This document shows, piece after piece, positions 1 through 11,307 of a stretch of 64,000 bases of DNA (positions are counted from its first letter, which is position 1; each line of letters opens with the position of its first letter). This DNA is from Stereocaulon alpinum (lineage: Eukaryota > Ascomycota > Lecanoromycetes > Lecanorales > Stereocaulaceae): contig JAEUBA010000008.1 of assembly GCA_018257865.1 (NCBI GenBank), positions 496,001 through 560,000 of the forward strand, given 5' to 3'. The translations under genes were made by a program, and so were the position numbers. The notes below the pieces were generated by a model. It did not search any database, was not told the DNA's origin, and saw nothing but the letters and a program-made list of their open reading frames with translations.

Positions 1-1
1 T

Positions 2-223
2 ATAAGAGCTGTCGTCGAGTTCCTGGCGGAAAAGAGGACCATGGAGGAACAGGACCCTGAAACAGCACACACTGAAACAAAGCAAACTGCCCCAGAAGAG
101 ACGCAAGACTCTCTAAGTGTACCAAATGCGGAGCTTAGGGCAATATCAAAACAGCTCGAGGCGAGCAAGCTAAGCAATTCCAAAAATGATTCGGAGAAAG
201 AGAATCCAAAAGGGAAGAAATGA
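2..223 (+). CDS. C-terminal end of an unidentified gene, cut by the window edge
   Basis: The frame is open from the first bases and ends at a TGA at 221-223. About 73 residues are visible. The first stretch (IRAVVEFLAEKRTMEEQ) looks like the end of an amphipathic helix. The rest is hydrophilic and low in complexity, rich in E, K, S, T and N, as in a disordered acidic/basic tail, and ends in a lysine cluster (NPKGKK). The ATG at 41 is in frame but is probably internal, because the frame continues upstream of it. I do not recognise the family. Confidence 0.45.
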   Translation: MRAVVEFLAEKRTMEEQDPETAHTETKQTAPEETQDSLSVPNAELRAISKQLEASKLSNSKNDSEKENPKGKK

Positions 224-721
224 ACGGACAAGGAGTTCAATAGCAAGTGGCTGGGTACACTAGGACGAAGATAGATGCAATCGTGATGGTACGTTCGGCA
301 AGACGTTGATGTCTGAAGTAAACGCTCGTCGCTCACTCAAGGGCAGTATGTCCGGAATCCCACGATTTGACCCTGTGATGCTTTAAGCCTTTCCTGCTGG
401 GCCCTAGGCTGCCGTCAAAGACTTCAAAGACTCTATGCTTCCACACCCAGCATCTTAACAATTTGGTAAGCTACACCAATCCCAGGTCTTCCTTGCCTCT
501 TCACATGATGAGCAAAACTCAAGAATTCTGCAATTCGGAAGGCTTCATTTGTGCAGCCGCTAGTCGACAAATTGAATATTACACTTGATCTGAACGACGA
601 ACAAGATTGGACTGCAATTCTCATATTGTTGTCGAGCAACTGCTGACAGATCTACTAGTTTGCACGACCATAGACACGATTTGAAGTCATAACTGAGAAG
701 CAACCATGTATTATCAGTAGC
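224..721. other. Intergenic, no gene seen
   Basis: Only short shadow ORFs without recognisable motifs are present. The decayed dehydrogenase begins at the right edge. Confidence 0.5.
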
Positions 722-1330
722 TTATGAACGTTCTGCTTTCACTATGCTCGTGAGCTGCTGTGACACTGAAGTTGCTTCCCTCTCGCCTTTCAACTGCTTA
801 AAACCTTCCTTGCACTTTCCCTTCCCCACCGAAACCAAATCCAAAGCTACCTTGACACCATCTAGGGGGCTTTTCGTACCTCTAAGGCAGTCTTGAGATG
901 AACAGGACGTGCTACGTATGATCATCTGTCTGGTTCCGCTTCCGCATTTTCGACCGTTAGAGCGTTCAGGACCGTCTTGCTAACAGGGTAGAATACATTC
1001 TGGAAGGCGGAAGATTGTCGGTGGATGATAGGTGAGAGGGGTGCGAACCAAGGATACAATTGTGAATTGGGGGTCTTGATAGGTCCATTTCACTGGAGGT
1101 AGAAATTTTCACATTGCGAGAGCAACGCCGGTAATGTTGTTATTGAAGGTCCTGGTGTAGCTCGTTACAAAGCTCGAATGGCCTACTTCTTCGAGGGCGA
1201 CGATTCCAGCGTTATTGACGAAGATGTCAGATTATCCATATCTTTGTCGAACGTACTTCTCCGCTGCCTTGATCTTCCGTTCGCAAGCAAAATATAAACC
1301 GACAAATTCGATCTTAGCTTGCGAAATCAA
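722..1330 (-). pseudogene. Decayed short-chain dehydrogenase/reductase (SDR)
   Basis: Reading the minus strand gives pieces of an SDR in different frames. Around 1195-1228 it encodes DIFVNNAGIVALEEVG, containing the NNAG motif of the Rossmann fold. Just upstream is a stretch like the preceding SDR helix (IKAAEKYVRQRYG). Around 960-1005 it encodes YPVSKTVLNALTVENA, carrying the YxxxK catalytic motif. At 725-900 it encodes a C-terminal-like segment (KSPLDGVKVALDLVS). These blocks are in the right order but separated by stop codons and at least two frame changes, with none of the splice sites needed to join them. The N-terminal nucleotide-binding glycine motif was not found. This is a broken gene; the substrate is unknown. 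Confidence 0.7.
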
Positions 1331-2055
1331 TCCCTTTCAGCCCCTCGACTGCCGATGTCCAGCTCTTCATGTTGCGGGCTGCACGAAGAGAGCGATCCGA
1401 GAGAAAGTGAGTGGTTTAGACTTGGGTTTTGGAGAAGCCTGTCGCATGTTTCTTTCTGATGGTAAGCACCTTCCTTGGTGATGTCCTGAGCGTTGATCAA
1501 TCTCAATTGCTGGGCATGGTGGGCGTCGAAAGTCTGTAGGATGATTTCTGAATACATGATGGGTGATGATTTATGGGGTGTTGAATCAGGCATACACAAG
1601 GGCATCGTTCACCCTTATATGGTCAGACACGCTCGGATTTTGCGATCCATCGCTAAACTCCTCCAGCTCGGAATCGGCGAGCATAGGGATTTCAGGCGCT
1701 CTCGGCGCATCTATTGGGCCTCAAAGCGTTGATGACGCGGAATAAGTGTAAAGTCCGATCCGGTAACGGCAATACGGGTCAACATGAGTCTGTCAATGGC
1801 GTAATGCTTTCCCTGTTACAGCACTACGTAGATACGAGGTTGACTATTGGCTAGTCGACATCATATTGATCCTACTCCGTCAACGGGAGGAGAGTGGAGG
1901 ACCGAGTATATCAAAAGAAGCTAGCCCCACCTCATCGTCTAGATATAGTTAGCTCAATGCGGCTATAGTAACAACATCGCACGGAAATCATGCTCGCTTG
2001 CAGCATCCTGTAGAGCTTCCACTACTCGAAGGGTTTATTATAGAATTGCTTCAAT
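1331..2055. other. Intergenic region upstream of eIF3h
   Basis: Possibly further degenerate coding remnants on the minus strand around 1500-1800, but no motif I can name. It includes the eIF3h promoter region. Confidence 0.4.
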
Positions 2056-3317
2056 ATGGCAGAAACACTGTAGGCCTTGACTTCGAAGCTACCTGCATAT
2101 TCCAGACGCTGATTTGCCCCAGGAAAGACACACCGCTCAAGGCGGTCCAACTTGAGGGCCTGGTAAATTCCTCAGTCGCGCAAAGTGTACTACGAGTATC
2201 TGATACAATTCTAGGTTGTCATGAAGATAATAAAACACTGCTCCCAAGTTTTCCCCACTACAGCCACTGGGTTCTTAGTGGGCATGGATAAAGCAGCAAA
2301 CCTCGAAATCACAAATTCCTTTCCCTTTCCCACAGTCGACGTCCCAGCAACAGACGGCCATCACGACAACAACGCTGCCTCAAACCTCGCGGCAGCTGCT
2401 CCACGGGCAAAGGCCAACACTACATATCAGAATGAGATGATCAAGAAATTACGAGAGGTCAACGTAGACGCGAACAATACTGGATGGTACACAAGCGCGA
2501 ATTTGGGAAACTTTGTAAACCTCAATATGATAGAAAATCAGTATTTCTACCAGAAAGAGATGAACGAACGGACAGTGGCCATAGTGCATGATGTCAGCCG
2601 GAGTTCTCAGGGAAGCTTAAGCCTGCGCGCATTCAGATTATCACCAGCTTTCATGACTGCATACAAGGAGGGCAAATTCACCACCGAAAGGTGAGAAGCT
2701 CTACCAGCAATTACGGTATGAATGCTAACGTGGTGGCTTCCAGTCTTCAGAAATCCAACCTCCGCTACCAGGACATCCTACTCGAGCTTCCCCTCCAGAT
2801 CCACAATTCCCACCTACTGACCTCGTTCCTACATTCGTTACCTAATCCAGTCCCCACTCAAGAAGCTCAAGCCTCCCAACCACCCACACTCGCCTCCCTA
2901 TCGCAGACACCGAACCCTCTCTCTCCGAACTTCAATTCGCTAAACCTTTCCATCGACCCCTTTCTTACTCAGACTACGGATCTTCTTCTTGACAGCATCG
3001 AAACGCACCACACAGAGCTCAATAACCACCAATACTATCAAAGACAACTCGCACGTGAACAGGCGAAGATTACTGCTTGGCAGCAAAAGCGAAAGTCCGA
3101 AAATGCAAGCAGAGCATTGGCGAAACAAAGTCCTTTGCCAGAGGATGAGTGGCAGAGACTATTTAAGCTGCCGCAAGAGCCTGGAAGGTTGGAGACGCTA
3201 TTAAACTCACGACAGGTGGAGCAGTATGCACGGCAGGTTGACGGTTTTGCGGCAGGCGTATCGGGGAAGATGTTTGCCGTTCGTGGGAATTTGCTACCTG
3301 GCGCTGGAGAAGGTTGA
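2056..3317 (+). CDS. Eukaryotic translation initiation factor 3 subunit H (eIF3h)
   Basis: Subunit of the cytoplasmic eIF3 complex, which organises the 43S pre-initiation complex. Inferred exons are 2056-2069, 2123-2162, 2215-2690 and 2744-3317, giving about 367 residues, normal for fungal eIF3h. The spliced start reads MAETLKDTPLKAVQLEGL and continues VVMKIIKHCSQ, the conserved N-terminus of the MPN domain. The MPN domain fills roughly residues 12-150; as is usual for this subunit, it lacks the metal-binding JAMM residues of deubiquitinases. The C-terminal half carries ELPLQIHNSHL and a helical region rich in Q, R and K, ending ARQVDGFAAGVSGKMFAVRGNLLPG. The 14-nt first exon and its GTAGGC donor are the least certain part. 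All other introns are GT..AG, and the last one has a CTAAC branch site. Codon use shifts from C-ending to G-ending near 3110. Confidence 0.9.
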
Positions 3318-3788
3318 AGCTGGTGAGATAGAGAAGACGATACGTTCGGCGGTGTCGTGAACCACAGGGTATTGGCACGACCCTGACAGCCATTGATTGC
3401 TGTATATGTGCCCAACTAGCACGAGCCGAAGAGGCTGCGCGTGCACGAGCCATGAATGCGTATTATGCACTGGCATGAGACTCTAAGTAGTAGTGATGCA
3501 ACCATTCAACATCTACCGGAACCGCCAGAGTATCGAGAGTGTCATAAGCGAAAAGTCGAACCCTAAAGTTGTTGCAGACCCTAATCTGGAGATAATAGCC
3601 GCGAGCTAGTGAATGTCTTGTAAGCGGGAACCGAGTCTTCTCGGAGTCCGTCACTATATTCTTACAACACCACCCTCTCCCACAATACAAGTCTTATAAA
3701 AGCTCTTTCGACCTCATCTCCCCACTCAAAGCTAGCGAACCATACCTGCCAACAACGACTTCAATCACCGTTTTCGAATACCGCAATC
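3318..3788. other. Intergenic: eIF3h 3' end and SAH1 promoter
   Basis: No credible ORF. A TATA-like element lies near the right edge. Confidence 0.5.
3695..3700 (+). promoter_or_regulatory. TATA box candidate of SAH1
   Basis: TATAAA (followed by AG) lies about 90 bp upstream of the SAH1 ATG, followed by a pyrimidine-rich leader. This placement is typical for a highly expressed fungal housekeeping gene. Inferred from sequence and position only. Confidence 0.45.
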
Positions 3789-5426
3789 ATGAGCGCACCA
3801 GCACAAAAATTTAAAGTAGCAGACATCGTATGTAACAGCCTTCTGAAAATAACATAAGCTTCGAATGGATCTCCCACTGACTGATGGCTATCTCTAGTCA
3901 CTGTCAGCCTTCGGGCGACGTGAAATCGAGCTCGCTGAAAATGAAATGCCTGGTCTCATGGCCACACGAACAAAGTACGCTCAAGATCAGCCATTGAAAG
4001 GAGCTAGAATTGCGGGATGTCTACACATGAGTAAGGGACAGCATTAACGACTTGGTGGAGCATCCATTGACGACAAAATATAGCCATTCAGACTGCTGTC
4101 CTCATTGAAACCCTCACTTCCCTAGGAGCCGAAGTTACCTGGTCGTGAGTCCCCCCACCTTCGATACAAGACCGAGCTCAGCCGCTGACACTCCCCTCAG
4201 ATCATGTAACATTTTCTCAACACAAGATCATGCAGCAGCTGCCATTGCTGCTAGCGGCACCCCTGTCTTTGCCTGGAAAGGCGAGACAGAGGAAGAATAC
4301 GAATGGTGTCTGGAGCAACAGCTCGTTGCCTTCAAAGATGGCAAGACCCTCAACCTCATTCTTGACGACGGTGGAGATCTCACAGCTTTGGTTCACAACA
4401 AGCATCCAGAAATGCTCAAGGACTGCTATGGTGTCTCAGAGGAGACTACTACCGGTGTCCACCACTTATACCGTATGCTCAAGGGCAATGGACTCCTGAT
4501 TCCTGCTGTGAACGTCAATGACTCTGTTACAAAGTCCAAATTCGACAACTTATACGGCTGCCGAGAGTCTCTGATTGACGGTATTAAGCGTGCTACGGAC
4601 GTCATGGTTGCTGGCAAAGTTGCCGTAGTCGCTGGTTTCGGAGACGTGGGTAAGGGTTGTGCCCAGGCCCTTCACAGCTTCGGTGCCCGAGTCATTGTCA
4701 CCGAAATTGATCCTATAAATGCTCTCCAAGCTGCTGTCTCCGGCTACCAGGTCACCACGATGGAGGACGCCGCGTCAGAGGGTCAAATATTTGTCACAAC
4801 TACAGGATGTCGAGACATCCTTGTGGGCAAGCATTTCGAGGCTATGAAGAACGATGCTATCGTTTGTAGTAAGTCATGCTCTCATGTTGAGGCTAGATTA
4901 CATCGCTAATAAAAGTGCACAGACATCGGCCATTTTGATATCGAAATTGACGTCGCCTGGTTGAAGAAGAACTGCAAGTCCATACAGAACATCAAGCCCC
5001 AAGTAGACCGCTATCTCATGAACAATGGTCGTCACATCATTCTCCTCGCTGAAGGTCGTCTCGTCAATCTCGGCTGTGCAACAGGCCACTCCTCGTTCGT
5101 CATGTCATGCTCGTTCACAAACCAAGTCCTCGCCCAGATCATGTTGTTCAAGGCTGAGGACGAAGCTTTCGGCAAGCGGTACATCGAATTCGGTAAGACT
5201 GGGAAGAAGGAAATTGGCGTCTACGTCTTGCCCAAGATCTTGGATGAGCAGGTCGCGCTTTTACATCTGGATCACGTCAACGTCAAGTTGTCGAAGTTGA
5301 CGGAGGCTCAAGCCGATTACTTGAGTCTTCCAATTGAAGGTCCCTTCAAGAGCGATATGTATGTCAACACCCTATTGTTTTGGCCTCCTTTGAGTATGCT
5401 AACTATCCATTAGCTACCGTTACTAA
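3789..5426 (+). CDS. SAH1: S-adenosyl-L-homocysteine hydrolase
   Basis: Cytosolic NAD-dependent enzyme that splits S-adenosylhomocysteine into adenosine and homocysteine, relieving product inhibition of methyltransferases. Inferred exons: 3789-3827, 3898-4030, 4084-4144, 4201-4868, 4923-5358 and 5414-5426, about 449 residues, the family norm. It starts MSAPAQKFKVADI and continues SLSAFGRREIELAENEMPGL. It has the substrate-binding LDDGGDLT segment, the Rossmann motif VVAGFGDVGKG, and VNLGCATGHSSFVM near the C-terminal cofactor-binding part. The tiny last exon supplies the conserved YRY terminus; without it the ORF would run into intron sequence and end in an unrelated tail. Codon use is C-biased, as expected for strong expression. 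The next gene downstream, TRM11, is an AdoMet-dependent methyltransferase, but the two genes have separate intergenic space. Confidence 0.97.
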
Positions 5427-5814
5427 ACCCCCCATTAGCGCCTACTAACCATTCAACACGAGTTACGATGACATGATACCAAAAGCATATGTCTTTCAAC
5501 CGTCATATACCATCACGGTCATCTCAACAAATGACCGAGCGTTTCCACCATGCATGCAATTTTAGCATTCTAGATTTGGCAGCTTCAACCATTGTCAAAT
5601 AGAGTTTCGTCAGCAGTGACGTTTAGAAATCAAGATTCCGAATACAGATCATTTCGTGTGTAGTGGTTGATGTCACTTAGAATGTGCCGTAGTCGTAAAG
5701 AGCACTTTATCGCCTAAATCTTTCTTCCAACCGTCATCCATAGCCATCAACGTTGTAAGTTTTCGACATCAGAGATCACTTCATTCGTGGAGAACAATCC
5801 ACCCGTCAGGCAAG
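5427..5814. other. Intergenic between SAH1 and TRM11
   Basis: 388 bp with no ORF; contains the SAH1 terminator region and the TRM11 promoter. No clear signal recognised. Confidence 0.5.
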
Positions 5815-7357
5815 ATGAATTACCTCATTCGCTTCGTACAGATTCACGAAACCTTCCGTAGACCTGAGATAGAGGCATTAGCTATCCTTGCCAACGTCAA
5901 CATCGAGTTCCTTTCGTACACCGAAAATGTACGTCTCAGAACTATGCAGTATCTTTCTCATGCTCTCTCTCACGTAACAATATATCAAGCTCTTCCTAAC
6001 ATCTGCCTAGTCTCCATACTCCGTCGTTCGCCTCAAAGACGATGTCGCCGCCAAGACACTTATTGACAGGAGCATCTCGAGCAAAGGCATCTACGAGCTC
6101 TGGGGCGAAGGAACCACCTATAAAGAACTCCACGCCAACGTCCGTAACCGCTCGTTCTCACAATGGACGCTCTATCAATCTTGCTCTTTCCGCTTCGAAT
6201 TCGACACCTTCTCCGGCTCACGCACCCTCGCCGAGCAGAGATCCATCATCGAATCATTCAAGTACCTAGGTTTCAATGGACCGATCAAAATGAAGAATTC
6301 GCAGCAGACCTTTACGATTTTTGAGGAGTACGAGTACGGCAACCCCAGTGGCCCCTTACGGATTTTCTTGGGCAGATTTGTAGGCGGGAGCCAGAGACAT
6401 GTACTTAATGAGTATACGCTTAAGAAACGGGAGTATATTAACACTACGTCTATGGACTCGGAATTGGCGCTGCTGACTGCTAATCTGAGTTTGGCGGTGG
6501 AGGGGAAAGTGTTTTATGATCCCTTCGTTGGGACGGGGAGTTTCCCTATTGCTTGTAGTCATTTTGGGGCTAGGACGCTGGGGAGTGATATTGATGGGCG
6601 CATGGTTAGGGGGAGGGATGGGAAGGATATCAGGACAAATTTTCGGCAGTATGGATTGTTGGATCGGTATCTGGATGGTTTCATCTCGGATCTTACTCAT
6701 AGTCCGCTGAGGAGGGGGAGGTGGCTCGATGGGATTATTGGGGATCCGCCGTATGGGGTACGAGAAGGGTTGAAAGTCCTGGGGACTAAGGATGGTAGTG
6801 GAAAGGAAGCAGTCTACATCAATGGGGACGCTGCACATTTACAGGATAAGTATATTCCGCCGAAGAAAGCGTATAGCTTTGAGGCTATGCTGGATGATCT
6901 TCTTGAATTTGCTGCGGAGATGTTAGTCGATGGTGGAAGATTGTCATTGTGGATGCCTACGGCCAATGATGAGGATGTGGAGTTAGGCATTCCAGCACAT
7001 CCTTGCTTGGAGCTCGTCAGTGTCTGTGTGCAGACGTTCAACAAATGCAAGTCCCTTGTTAATCGCCAACTGGGAGCGAGAAGGGTTTGCTGACGCAGAG
7101 CAACTTCATAGGGTCACGGAGACTTCTCACCTACAGGAGAATAGCAGATTCGCAAGTTAAAGACGATCTTCCTGCGAGGCAGAAGATGGAGATGAAAGGA
7201 AGCACAGCTAATGATCTCAACTCATTCCGAAAGAGGGTAGGAAAATCTCGGTTCAAGATTTGAAACTTCTGCTAATTGGTATCAATAGTATTTCGAAGGC
7301 TTCAAAGCTCCGTTGGCGGCGGTATCTAATAAAGAAACTGCTGCTGGGGAATCGTGA
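5815..7357 (+). CDS. TRM11: tRNA (guanine(10)-N2)-methyltransferase catalytic subunit Trm11
   Basis: AdoMet-dependent enzyme that, with Trm112, makes m2G at position 10 of tRNAs. Exons: 5815-5928, 6011-7046, 7112-7236 and 7289-7357, about 447 residues. The N-terminus MNYLIRFVQIHETFRRPEIEAL starts the THUMP-like RNA-binding part. The methyltransferase core has the AdoMet motif DPFVGTGSF (about residue 208), then GSDIDGR and the catalytic DPPYGVREG (about 283). The third intron (7047-7111) begins GCAAGT and ends CATAG, so it is a GC-AG intron. Splicing there restores the family sequence FNKWSRRLLTYRR, whereas reading through gives an unrelated tail and a stop at 7093. Codons switch from C-ending to G-ending near 6330. 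Confidence 0.93.
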
Positions 7358-7462
7358 GCGCCTCTCAATGCTAATCAACGCTCTTCTAAGCCAGTGATAA
7401 ACCGAAATTGTGTCGCACGAGTATGCCCGAGCATCCAAAGATACTTCTTCTGTTTGTCCCGC

Positions 7463-8192
7463 TTAATCCTCCCATTGCTGTATGTACCAACTGCTCACAT
7501 CGTCTTCGATCACGAATCTCAGCCGCTCAATGTTCCATTCAGAGTACATGCTGACTGTCGCTTTCACAGCTGCTCTGTGTCCCGGTCCAACGCTCCCCGG
7601 TCCGGCGTCCTCGCGCTTGCGCCATATGCCTATTTGCATTGTCAACTTTCCGCTCCATTCCGAGAGTATAACATTGGGCGAAAGCATGTGTCTGCATACA
7701 AGTAGCCAAATTCCTGCCGTTCTCATCGGGCATCCCAAACCAATACTTTAGCAATCCGCCGCTCCTATTGGCCTCCGCATGAGAGTTTTGGTCCAGCCCA
7801 CCGAGTTCGACGCTATCTGTGGTGGGAATGACTTGTGATCTAAAAACGACGATGTAGAAATCCTGTCGAGTCCATGCATGGCCCGCTCGCTTGCTCAAGA
7901 ATCTCAAATGATCGACCACAGCATTCCAGTTAAAGGATCGGTCATACTGGGCCGTAGCATAGTCTACTCGCACTGGCTCAAGTACTGTCAATGCTCGAGC
8001 AAGCAATCTCTGAGGTTCTTGATATGACCGTAGGTCAAGGAGATGCGGCTGAGAGGTGTATGGCGACACAACAAGAAAGTCCCCGACATCGGCCTTGGTT
8101 TCAGCGTCTAATGCAGGGATCGACTCTGCATTGGGGTGCTCAAGATGGAATTCTGCAGCCTGTGGACCTGGTGCAAGAATTGCAGACGCCAT
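7463..8192 (-). CDS. UPF0643-like conserved fungal protein
   Basis: Exons on the minus strand: 8192-7700 and 7629-7463, joined across a 70-bp intron with a GTATGC donor. The product is about 219 residues. The join restores the run NGRNLATCIWRKREDA, which matches my memory of the UPF0643 family of uncharacterised ascomycete proteins. Other visible blocks are LLKYWFGMPDENGRN in the middle and a C-terminus rich in W, E and Y (MYSEWNIERLRF, SSWYIQQWED). There is no signal peptide or membrane segment. Function is unknown; it is probably soluble. The family name is from recollection, not a search. Confidence 0.65.
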
Positions 8193-8913
8193 ACTTGCAC
8201 AGCAAATGATGCCACAAGATAGTTCAAAGATGATTGAACGTCAAACAACCGTGAGACAATGCGTTGCCAGAGTCATAGCGGTGAGATTTCATTTGCAAAG
8301 CAAGGAATGTTGCACAACCAGGAAGAGCCAAAGATGGAAATAATTGCCAGATTTGAACGATACGGGGTTTTGTGAGGAAAAACGACATTAAGCTAAGATA
8401 AGGCATGATAGACGCAAGGTGGATAATGGTGCAAGAGAGCGTGGGTAGCACGGCATGGCTCAAATGAGCCCTTATGAGCCCTTATGAGGAAGAATCCTGG
8501 ATGTGGATAGCTTCACACACGTGGGAAGTCGCTGATTCAGCACTCACTGCCTAATCATCGGGGACAGGGACACATGCTTTCGAGGTAGTCGAAGCCATTG
8601 ACCCAGTAGGTCCTGAGGAAGGCTCGGATCGAAGTGGCTGATATTATTGGAACAGAATCCCTGCAATGTCTTGCACTTCCATGGTCTCGGTATATTGAGA
8701 TTGAGGCACAAGGCAAGCATGACCGAGAATGGACATCAAAGGAAGGATGATGATGGGATGTGAAAACATTGGGAATACTGAGTCATTGCGCTAAAACCAC
8801 GCTAGCCGGATATTCCTTAGCGCTCAAGAATTGACCACCCATGCCACTCACGGCACACCGCCATAAAGCAGCACGAGGTTAACGACGACGAGATCGGAGG
8901 GGTCTGAGCAGCT
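8193..8913. other. Divergent intergenic region
   Basis: Lies between the minus-strand UPF0643-like gene and the plus-strand gene at 8914, so it holds both promoters. A short direct repeat of GAGCCCTTAT occurs at about 8465-8485. No ORF with recognisable features. Confidence 0.45.
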
Positions 8914-10240
8914 ATGGATGGTCCACTTCCCAGTCACTTTCCTCCCCAGGGCATTCACGATGCGAATATATTTCATTCCGCGCCCTATCCCGCGCATCCG
9001 ACCCTCGCTTCCCAATCAGACATTGGCCTAGACCCGTTCAACTTCGACCCTCAGCTGGAGAACCAGCCGGAAATACACCATTCTCACCATCGGAACACCT
9101 TTGAGAACAGCTCTTTCGAGCGGCCAAGGCCACAGCCGCGATTCCAAGAGATTCGGTCGAATGGCCCACCGCCCCAGCACCGCAATGACTTTAGCCACGC
9201 CGATGGGGGCATGTTTGGGGTGCTCTCGCGAACCAGACCGCAGCAGAATTCAGGAAATGATGTAGATCGGAGCCAATTTGGCGTGCTCTCACCCCATCCC
9301 CAGCTACTGAGCCAGCACTTGAATCATGATGAGCAATTGGGACGGTTACAGAATGAGCTGGATCTACGACCGGTACCGATCACGGATGGGGGAACCACAG
9401 AGGGTCACTTCAGTGATATGAAGAGGGTGCTGGATCCACCAAATCTTCAAGAATGGAGACAGAGACTCTTTGATGTTGATGAGACTATTACGTTGACCGA
9501 AGACGAGTACGGCCTTCTGCCCGAAGCTCTAGAAGAATTGTCCGACTAAACTCCGTTTTTTAAACAGGTTCCAAACCTACTTTCCCCATGTCGACAACAT
9601 CTATTCCCATCGTTCCACCCAGCGTTACAAGCGAAAACCCTTCGTCTCGCACTACTGGGACTGTCGGCTGAAAGGGCGACCACCAGGAACAGCAAAGTCG
9701 AATGATCCCAACAAAAAGAAACGAAAGCGTCAAGCGCGCGAACGTGATCTCTGCGATGTCAAGATCAAGATAACAGAATTCTTTCCTGGAGCAAGAGCTC
9801 TGCTGGGTACGGACTTCCCAGCCGAGACTCCGGCAAATGACAATCCATTTGCGCCAGGTCGGTCAATGTCAAGCCAGCAGAACCCGCAACCGTTTGGCGT
9901 ACTTCGATCGAACGACCATCCTCCAGAGCCTGGTAATGACGGTGCAAGATATTACACGATTCAAAGGGTGAATGGGAACGGCGCGAACGGCAAAGGAGAT
10001 GGAACAGCGGGGGCACACAAGCATACCATTGAAGAGAGTGATAAAGTGAAGAAAAGCAGTATTCATCGACATTTTATCAAAGAAGAGAAAGAAAGGAGGA
10101 AGTCGTTGGTAAGCTTTATATTTCATAGTCGGTGTCACTTGTACCGGAACCCACAAGCGCGCTTTTCAAAGCAGCAACGAACTACGTCTGCTTGCATGCG
10201 CCCCGATCCGAAGTCGCCCGTCATCGTCATTGCGCAATGA
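8914..10240 (+). CDS. Fungal protein of unknown function with a conserved basic central block
   Basis: Exon 1 is 8914-9506. A 61-bp intron (GTACGG to CAG, 9507-9567) leads to exon 2 at 9568-10108. Residues 1-170 are low in complexity, rich in P, H, Q and N, and probably disordered. The conserved-looking part follows the splice: TEDEFQTYFPHVDNIYSHR, then FVSHYWDCRLKGRPPG and a lysine-rich stretch with KKKRKRQARERDLCDVKIKI. The KKKRKR run could act as a nuclear signal, which is an inference. The end is uncertain: the frame stays open through a possible intron at 10109-10160 and stops at 10240, but a different last exon in another frame is possible. I do not recognise a named family. It lies immediately upstream of the GST gene on the same strand. 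Confidence 0.6.
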
Positions 10241-10284
10241 GGACATACACAATGAAGTGTGAATGCCTTTAGTTTTTTTTCTCA

Positions 10285-11307
10285 ATGATTCTTAGATCCT
10301 CTGTACTGCCCAGATCATTGGCGTCTAAAACCCTTCCTTCTGTTTTGCCAAGATCAATCATTCGAAGTATGTCTGACAAAGCTAACTCCAACCAGAAAAC
10401 CTACCACAAGAAAGCTACTGGCGCTGCTCTCAATACGGTTAAGAAACACTCCAAGGATCATGATCTGAAGCTATACGGAAGCTGCTTCTGGTATGTTGCC
10501 TCTAACCTCGTATCTCAGTACTGCTGGCATGGCCGCGCCTACGTATCCCTCGGAATGACGGACTAACCTGTTTCACAGCCCCTTCGTTCAGCGAGTATGG
10601 ATCTCATTAGAGGTCAAAGGGCTCAGCTATCAGTACCTCGAAGTCGATCCATACAAAAAGCCAGACGAGCTCATGCGAATCAACCCTCGTGGACTTATCC
10701 CGGCGCTCCAACATGGCGACTGGGGGTGTTATGAGAGTTCTGTTCTTATGGAGTACCTAGAGGACCTCAACGCTGGAGCTCCTTTACTGCCACAGGGAAA
10801 TCCTAAGATGAAAGCCAACTGTCGTCTTTGGTCTGACCACATCAACCGCAAGATCCTGCCTCATTTCTACGGTTTGCTCCAGGCCCAAGAGACTGCTAAA
10901 CAGGTCGAGCACGCCAATGAACTGAGATCAGAAATCACGAAGATCGTGGAGGCAGCAGACCGCGCTGGTCCTTTCTTCCTTGGCCCTCACATCTCTTTCG
11001 TGGACATTCAATTCGCACCATGGATGATTAGGCTACAAAGAGTTTTAACGCCCTACCGTGGCTGGCCGGAACCTGAAGAAGGTAGTCGTTGGGCAGCTTG
11101 GGTCAATGCCATTGAGAACAATGAAGGAGTCAAGTCGACGACAAGTACTGATGATTTGTATATGGATAGCTATGAGCGCTATGCTGGTGAGTGTCCGTGT
11201 GGTTTGCATTGAAGGTAAGGAACGAAAGCCAATAATTGGCATCAGAAAATCGACCGGGCACCAGCCAAGTCGCAAACGCTGTAAATGAGGGACGAGGTCT
11301 TCCGTGA
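10285..11307 (+). CDS. Omega-class-like glutathione S-transferase
   Basis: Glutathione-dependent thiol transferase or dehydroascorbate-reductase type. Exons: 10285-10490, 10579-11186 and 11246-11307, about 291 residues from the first ATG. The thioredoxin-like domain shows LYGSCFCPFVQRVW, where the CPF cysteine (formed across the first splice junction) is the catalytic residue of the omega type; NPRGLIPAL (the cis-proline loop) and ESSVLMEYLEDL (the glutathione gamma-glutamyl site) follow. The all-helical C-terminal domain continues with LWSDHINRKILPHFY. The first 28 residues (MILRSSVLPRSLASKT onward) contain R, K, S and L and no acidic residue, like a mitochondrial presequence. A second in-frame ATG at 10369 (MSDKANSNQ) would give a cytosolic form. 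The last splice restores YAENRPGTSQ and the stop. Confidence 0.9.

Noticed and set aside
4145..4909. Separate ORF start at 4145 within SAH1
   Set aside because: It begins in an intron (GTGAGT donor) and ends in the next intron; it is only SAH1 exon 4 with intron flanks.
8914..11307. The unknown gene and the GST as one fused protein
   Set aside because: The GST has its own ATG and presequence-like leader, and the upstream frame ends at 10240. A fusion would need an unsupported splice.
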